From an uncultured Micrococcaceae bacterium (GTDB lineage Bacteria; Actinomycetota; Actinomycetes; Actinomycetales; Micrococcaceae): 8,846 bases of DNA. This document shows positions 5,858 through 8,846 of this stretch, piece after piece (position 1 is the stretch's first letter; every line of letters begins with the position of its first letter). The notes below the pieces were generated by a model. It did no database searches and had not been told where the DNA came from. It saw nothing but the letters and a program-made list of their open reading frames with translations. The stretch covers positions 1 to 8,846 of the forward strand of contig CALBOC010000212.1 of the NCBI GenBank assembly GCA_937896705.1. Direction: 5' to 3'. The position numbers and the translations under genes were made by a program.

Positions 5858-6802
5858 GTGGTCGAGCTTGTGACTAGACTATGTGACGTGATTGACCAAC
5901 ATGCCCCCCTGGCCACCACGGCTGATGCAGCAAAATCCTTGATCGCCCAGCAGGTCGCTGAGCTCGTCGAAGCCGGCAACCCTCGCCCCACGGTGGGTCT
6001 TGTGCCGACGATGGGGGCCCTGCACGACGGACACGGGGCACTTTTTGAGCAGGCGCGTGACGAAAATGATTTGGTCGTCGCGTCGGTCTTCGTCAATCCG
6101 TTGCAGTTTGATCAGCCAGAAGACTACGAGCACTACCCGCGCGACCTGACCGCCGACATACAGCTGATTACCGAGTACGGCGGCGATATCGTCTTTGCCC
6201 CTTCCACCGAGCACATGTACCCGGGCTATCCCGAGGACCCTCATATCACCGTGTCGGCCGGACAGATGGGTCAGATGTTCGAAGGCGCCTCCCGCCCCGG
6301 CCACTTCGACGGGGTATGCACGGTGGTGGCCAAACTCTGGAACATCCTGCTGCCTCCACCCCCGGCGGTCTTCCGGAGTTACTTTGGCCAAAAAGACGCC
6401 CAACAGTTAGCCATCGTCACCCGCATGGCCAAAGACCTCAACATTGACGTCGAAATCCGACCGGTAGAACTCGTCCGCGCGCCGTCCGGGCTGGCATTAT
6501 CGTCGCGCAATGTGCGACTCGATGACCACGGGATGGAAAAAGCCTTAGGCCTATCCAAAGCGCTGCACTACCTTGCGGACCAGGTAACACGAGGTGAACC
6601 TTTGGATGTTTCGGCTGCACGCGACATCATTCGGGCCCAGAAAAACGTAGACTTAGACTATCTAGAGATTGTCGATCCGGAAACCCTGACCCCATTATCC
6701 GATGAGCAGCTGGCGGTTCCGCTAGAACGCGAGGCGTTGGCCTTGGTTGCGGCCTGGGTGCCGCCTGTTCGCCTGATCGACAACATGTTGTTAGCGCCGT
6801 GA
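5858..6802 (+). CDS. panC: Pantothenate synthetase (pantoate--beta-alanine ligase)
   Basis: PanC joins pantoate and beta-alanine with ATP through a pantoyl-adenylate to give pantothenate. It acts in the cytosol as a dimer in studied relatives. With the longest start it has 314 residues. Visible motifs are VPTMGALHDGH (49-59, nucleotidyl-transferase HIGH-type), VFVNPLQF (77-84), EGASRPGHFDGV (142-153), YFGQKDAQQLAIV (175-187), LALSSRN (212-218) and a C-terminal RLIDN. All catalytic blocks look intact. A five-residue, Pro-rich insertion (residues 164-174 region) precedes YFGQKD compared with the E. coli enzyme. The start is unresolved: GTG codons at 5858, 5870 and 5888 all lack a clear Shine-Dalgarno. 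The one at 5888 sits 7 nt after a TAGACT -10-like box, so a leaderless 304-residue product is possible and also covers every motif. I list the maximal frame. Confidence 0.93.
   Translation: MVELVTRLCDVIDQHAPLATTADAAKSLIAQQVAELVEAGNPRPTVGLVPTMGALHDGHGALFEQARDENDLVVASVFVNPLQFDQPEDYEHYPRDLTADIQLITEYGGDIVFAPSTEHMYPGYPEDPHITVSAGQMGQMFEGASRPGHFDGVCTVVAKLWNILLPPPPAVFRSYFGQKDAQQLAIVTRMAKDLNIDVEIRPVELVRAPSGLALSSRNVRLDDHGMEKALGLSKALHYLADQVTRGEPLDVSAARDIIRAQKNVDLDYLEIVDPETLTPLSDEQLAVPLEREALALVAAWVPPVRLIDNMLLAP
5875..5880 (+). promoter_or_regulatory. Possible -10 box of a leaderless panC promoter
   Basis: TAGACT fits the actinobacterial TAnnnT -10 pattern and lies in a locally AT-richer patch. Transcription starting 7-8 nt downstream would begin at or beside the GTG at 5888, giving a leaderless message. 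No recognisable -35 element sits at 16-18 nt spacing, and a hexamer this loose can arise by chance, so this is tentative. Confidence 0.28.
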
Positions 6803-6842
6803 GCTACTTGCTGGATAGCGGCATCATCGTTGAAGGAGACGC
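6803..6842 (+). other. 40-nt spacer between panC and the M13 peptidase gene
   Basis: This is the longest non-coding stretch in the window. It contains no GC-rich inverted repeat with a T run, so I see no intrinsic terminator, and no convincing -35/-10 pair. Its only clear element is the ribosome binding site near the 3' end. Read-through from panC is therefore plausible. Confidence 0.5.
6833..6839 (+). promoter_or_regulatory. Shine-Dalgarno AAGGAGA for the M13 peptidase
   Basis: AAGGAGA ends 3 nt before the GTG at 6843, with its GGAG core 4 nt away, a slightly short spacing. An in-frame TGA at 6831-6833 rules out any earlier start, so this site and the GTG define the N-terminus. Confidence 0.7.
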
Positions 6843-8846
6843 GTGACAACCACAGCCCCGAAACCGACTCAAGATCTGTATCGCTACGTGAACGGTGACT
6901 GGATGGATAACAACGCCATTCCAGCGGATCGTGGCACCTATGGCGCGTTCATGGAGCTCCACGAAAAGTCGGAACATGCCGTGCACGAGATCCTCAAAGC
7001 TGCCGCCAAAGACCTGACAAAAAAACAGCGTCGCCACGCTTTTGTCGCAGACCACTCCGACGACGGCGCAAAACAGCGCATCGGTGCGCTGTACACCGCC
7101 ATGATGGACGAAGAGACCATCGAAGCGCTGCATGTGACTCCACTGTGGGAAACGCTGGACAAAATTTCAGATATCTCCGAAACCGCTGACTTTTTGAAAC
7201 TCACCGGCAAGCTGCAACGCAAAGGCATTGTCGGCGGACCAGTCGGGACCGGTGCGATGCCCGATGCTGGCAACCCGGACCGGGTCTTGCTGCACATGAT
7301 TCAAAGTGGCCTGGGGCTGCCGGACGAATCATATTATCGCGACGAAAAATTCGCCGACATCGTCGAGGCCTACCGAACCTATATCGAAAAACTCTTCTTG
7401 CTGTCCGAAATCGCGCCAACCGAAAAGCGGGCCCGCAAGATGGCCAAACGCGTGCTCGATCTGGAAACCAAGATTGCCGAGAAACACTGGGACATTGTTT
7501 CGGTTCGCGATGCCGTCAAACGCTACAACCTGATGAGCCGGGAAGAGCTGTTGGAAATCTTTCCGTCGGGCATGCACTGGTTGAAAGGCCTGAAGATGGC
7601 GCCCGGCCAAAAACACGACAACCGCTCGGAAGAGATTGTTGTGTGGCAGCCTGATTTTCTCAGCGGCCTAGAAGAGCTGCTGGAATCTGAGCCCACCAAA
7701 TCCTGGCGCATCTGGTTGAAACTGCACCTGCTGTCCTCACACGCACCGTATCTGTCCGATGACTTTGTGCAAGCACACTTCGAATTCAGCAAAGTCCTCA
7801 GCGGCACCGAAGAACTCCTACCTCGGTGGAAGCGTGCTGTCGCACTAGTCAACTCGAGCCTCGGGGAAGACGTGGGTCGGCTCTACGTGGCCAAGCACTA
7901 CACCGAATCACACCGCGAACACATGGACGAACTCGTCGATGCGCTCCAGCAGGCATACCGGCAGTCGATCTCTGAGCTGCCTTGGATGAGCCAACAGACC
8001 CGAGAAAAAGCGCTCGAAAAACTTGAGAAGTTCAATCCGATGGTCGGTTACCCGGTCAAATGGCACGACTACTCTGACATTAAGGTCAACGCAACCGATT
8101 TGATTGGCACGCTCAACCGGATCTCCGAACACGATCTGGAAGAGAACCTGGCCAAGATCGAAAAGGGGCCGGACCCTGAAGAGTGGCATATGAGCCCCCA
8201 GACGGTCAACGCCTACTACTCACCGTTGGAAAACGCGATTGTCTTTCCGGCGGCTATCTTGCAGCCACCCTTCTTCTCTCCAGAAGCCACCCCGGCTCAG
8301 AACTTCGGTGGAATTGGTGCGGTCATTGGCCACGAAATCGGGCACGGTTTTGACGATCAAGGCTCCCAATACGACGGCGATGGCGCACTGAACAACTGGT
8401 GGACCGACAAAGACCGGGCCGCGTTCACCGAACGTACCCAAACACTGGTAGATCAGTACAAGGTTCTAGCCCCCGCAGAAGCACCCGATCATAACGTCAA
8501 TGGGGAACTGACCCTGGGCGAGAACATTGGTGACCTCGGCGGACTGGGCATTAGCCATAAGGCGCTTTATCTGTATTTGGAACAGAACCTGGATGCAGCC
8601 AAGGAACAAGGATGTGACCCCAACGATCCCGACGACCGAAAAGTCATCGATCGGCAGTTCTTTGAGTCCTGGGCTGCCGTGTGGCGTCAGCTGATTCGTC
8701 CTGAAGCCGCGATCACGCGCGTCTCAACGGACCCGCATTCACCCAATGAGTTCCGGGCGAACCAAGTCGTTAAAAACTTAGACGCGTTCCATGAAGCCTA
8801 TGGCACGAAACCAGGCGATGAGATGTGGCTGGAGCCCAAAGAGCGC
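6843..8846 (+). CDS. M13 family zinc metallopeptidase (neprilysin/PepO-type), 3' end cut by window
   Basis: The frame is uninterrupted from GTG 6843 to the last base and gives 668 residues with no stop. The N-terminal M13 block LYRYVNGDWMDNN (12-24) and the C-terminal peptidase domain are both present. Catalytic residues, matched to neprilysin from memory, are substrate-binding NAYYSP (456-461), the zinc motif HEIGH (497-501; ligands His497 and His501, general base Glu498), ENIGD (560-564; third ligand Glu560, Asp564), and His632 and Arg638 with neprilysin-like spacing. The end MWLEPKER resembles the family's last residues, so probably only about four codons plus the stop are missing. There is no signal peptide or N-terminal helix, so the enzyme is predicted cytosolic, like lactococcal PepO and unlike mammalian neprilysin. 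It likely trims oligopeptides; the substrate is unknown. It follows panC by 40 nt on the same strand. Confidence 0.95.
   Translation, partial: MTTTAPKPTQDLYRYVNGDWMDNNAIPADRGTYGAFMELHEKSEHAVHEILKAAAKDLTKKQRRHAFVADHSDDGAKQRIGALYTAMMDEETIEALHVTPLWETLDKISDISETADFLKLTGKLQRKGIVGGPVGTGAMPDAGNPDRVLLHMIQSGLGLPDESYYRDEKFADIVEAYRTYIEKLFLLSEIAPTEKRARKMAKRVLDLETKIAEKHWDIVSVRDAVKRYNLMSREELLEIFPSGMHWLKGLKMAPGQKHDNRSEEIVVWQPDFLSGLEELLESEPTKSWRIWLKLHLLSSHAPYLSDDFVQAHFEFSKVLSGTEELLPRWKRAVALVNSSLGEDVGRLYVAKHYTESHREHMDELVDALQQAYRQSISELPWMSQQTREKALEKLEKFNPMVGYPVKWHDYSDIKVNATDLIGTLNRISEHDLEENLAKIEKGPDPEEWHMSPQTVNAYYSPLENAIVFPAAILQPPFFSPEATPAQNFGGIGAVIGHEIGHGFDDQGSQYDGDGALNNWWTDKDRAAFTERTQTLVDQYKVLAPAEAPDHNVNGELTLGENIGDLGGLGISHKALYLYLEQNLDAAKEQGCDPNDPDDRKVIDRQFFESWAAVWRQLIRPEAAITRVSTDPHSPNEFRANQVVKNLDAFHEAYGTKPGDEMWLEPKER

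Noticed and set aside
5879..6403. Long antisense reading frame (174 codons, - strand) opposite panC
   Set aside because: It mirrors the codon pattern of panC on the other strand, shows no recognisable domain, and panC itself carries all family motifs. High GC makes such antisense frames common.
6803..6842. Promoter (TTGCTG as -35) or terminator ahead of the M13 gene
   Set aside because: No -10-like hexamer falls 16-18 nt downstream of TTGCTG, and no hairpin with a T run is present.
1..8846. Mobile element, CRISPR, phage or defence island
   Set aside because: All genes are same-strand, tightly spaced and fit a conserved actinobacterial fol-pan order. No direct or inverted repeats, integrases, transposases or compositional break were seen by eye.

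Overview
The window looks like ordinary, vertically inherited chromosome from a GC-rich (roughly 60% by eye) Gram-positive actinobacterium. A Micrococcales / Micrococcaceae-like relative (Yaniella, Enteractinococcus or Arthrobacter type) is my best guess. It rests on the gene order, a DUF3180 gene next to folK, frequent GTG starts and short stop/start overlaps. All ten genes are on the + strand and almost every base is coding. The longest non-coding gap is 40 nt, so no stretch over 300 bases lacks a gene. I see no tRNA, rRNA, CRISPR array, insertion sequence, attachment site or convincing terminator.

Region 1 (1-1665) is the end of a folate cluster: folP (5' truncated by the window edge), folB and folK. 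These are consecutive or neighbouring steps on the way to dihydropteroate. Region 2 (1662-4905) encodes membrane proteins: a DUF3180 four-helix protein, then three bacterial PH-domain (bPH_2, formerly DUF304) proteins arranged as single-domain / triple-domain / single-domain. This resembles a YdbS-YdbT pair with a second, diverged YdbS-like copy. Region 3 (4923-6802) is pantothenate-related: a Rossmann + DUF2520 protein, which is a candidate ketopantoate reductase by position only, followed by panC. Region 4 (6843-8846) is an M13 (neprilysin/PepO-type) zinc metallopeptidase with no signal peptide. It runs off the window, probably only a few codons before its natural stop.

The genes are tightly packed. 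folK/DUF3180, PH1/PH2 and PH2/PH3 overlap by 4 nt (GTGA or ATGA), so the folate, membrane and probably pantothenate genes look like one transcription unit. A possible internal leaderless promoter lies just before panC. The layout parallels the Mycobacterium tuberculosis folE-folP1-folB-folK-Rv3605c-Rv3604c-Rv3603c-panC-panD locus (from memory). Here a PH-domain trio stands where Rv3604c would be, and an M13 peptidase follows panC instead of panD. Folate and pantothenate are metabolically linked because PanB uses methylene-tetrahydrofolate.

I found no obviously new defence, mobile or biosynthetic system. The items most worth a second look are the five-copy PH-domain membrane module, the DUF2520 gene beside panC, a non-standard residue in a substrate loop of FolP, and the panC start region.
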